A stretch of 6,438 bases of DNA from Lachnospiraceae bacterium (GTDB lineage Bacteria; Bacillota_A; Clostridia; Lachnospirales; Lachnospiraceae). Every line of letters starts with the position of its first letter. Position 1 is the stretch's first letter. The translations under genes and the position numbers were made by a program. Location: positions 1 through 6,438 of the forward strand of contig VSOD01000248.1 in NCBI GenBank assembly GCA_009774655.1, given 5' to 3'. This document shows, piece by piece, positions 6,283 through 6,438 of the stretch. Under the pieces are notes generated by a model. That model had not been told where the DNA came from and searched no databases. It was given only the letters and a program-made list of their open reading frames with translations.

Positions 6283-6351
6283 ACGCCTATAGCTCAATGG
6301 TTAGAGCGCACGTTTTAAGCGTGAGATACCGTTTCAATTACGGTTAGGCGG
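6283..6351 (+). tRNA. tRNA-like gene 2, possible ochre (UUA anticodon) suppressor tRNA
   Basis: The acceptor ACGCCTA (6283-6289) pairs with TAGGCGG (6345-6351) at six of seven positions; the first pair is A-G. T8 and A9 are followed by a canonical D-arm, GCTC (6292-6295), loop AATGGTTA, GAGC (6304-6307). The T-arm is ACCGT (6328-6332), TTCAATT, ACGGT (6340-6344). The anticodon arm is CACG (6309-6312), loop TTTTAAG (6313-6319), CGTG (6320-6323): only 4 bp, but with U33 and A37, giving anticodon UUA, which pairs with the stop codon UAA. The variable region is short, AGAT. An alternative register gives UAA (leucine) but with a much poorer stem and without a leucine-type long variable arm. No CCA is encoded. 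It begins 5 nt after the methyltransferase stop and is probably on the same transcript. The short anticodon stem and A1-G72 mismatch leave open that it is tRNA-like rather than functional. Confidence 0.6.
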
Positions 6352-6410
6352 TTTGGTAGCGGGCATGGCGAGCCTGCACCAGAGGGCAGCAGGCTAATAG
6401 CTGCATCTGG
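6352..6410 (+). ncRNA. Cluster of overlapping hairpins after tRNA-like gene 2
   Basis: Directly after the acceptor 3' side, TTT and then TGGT-A-GC-GGGC (6354-6364) pair with GCCTGCACCA (6372-6381) around a 7-nt loop, with one G-U pair and a bulged A. This mirrors the TGGT...ACCA hairpin after tRNA-like element 1. Two further folds compete: a perfect 7-bp stem AGCCTGC (6371-6377) with GCAGGCT (6389-6395), and a composite stem CCAGA (6379-6383) plus GCAGC (6386-6390) with GCTGC (6400-6404) plus TCTGG (6406-6410). The octamer GATACCGT occurs in the T-arm region (6325-6332) and again at 6410-6417. No gene is visible from here to the window end; a third structured element may continue past 6438. 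Confidence 0.45.
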
Positions 6411-6438
6411 ATACCGTGAAAAAATAGCAGCGGTCATA

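Overview
The window looks like a Lachnospiraceae-type gut Clostridia (Bacillota) chromosome that meets a phage-like accessory element. The taxonomic guess rests on protein style only: a hybrid sensor kinase of the kind common in that family, and a B12-binding radical SAM/DUF4080-type protein. No marker gene is present, so it is an inference. Everything supported here lies on the + strand.

Region A (1-4412) is chromosomal in character. It holds the 3' part of a hybrid histidine kinase with two receiver domains, a 91-bp gap containing a large imperfect stem-loop, a complete B12-binding radical SAM protein, and an intrinsic terminator. Codon use is balanced to GC-rich, with many C- and G-ending codons.

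Region B (4436-6438) is different. It opens with a second intrinsic terminator only 24 bp before a gene. It then holds an unrecognised 144-residue protein, a GNRA-capped hairpin, a 63-residue IS30-type helix-turn-helix protein, a tRNA-like element, a C5 cytosine DNA methyltransferase, a second and more canonical tRNA-like element, and a cluster of hairpins running to the window edge. Codon use turns A-rich and arginine is mostly AGA/AGG. Small closely packed genes, an orphan methyltransferase and tRNA-like RNAs fit a prophage or other mobile element. No integrase, capsid, terminase or attachment repeat is visible, so the element type is not settled.

The most unusual content is the pair of tRNA-like RNAs on either side of the methyltransferase. 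Both have a TTCAATT T-loop, a closing stem with AAAC on one side and GGCGGTTT on the other, and a short TGGT...ACCA hairpin right after it. The second has a canonical D-arm and, by the best fold, a UUA anticodon that would read the ochre stop codon UAA. The first has an enlarged anticodon-like arm without U33 and is unlikely to be an ordinary tRNA. Together they may be a structured RNA family of this element, or degenerate phage tRNAs.

No stretch longer than 300 bases lacks a gene. The main gaps (4316-4500, 5176-5362, 6278-6438) are described in the entries.
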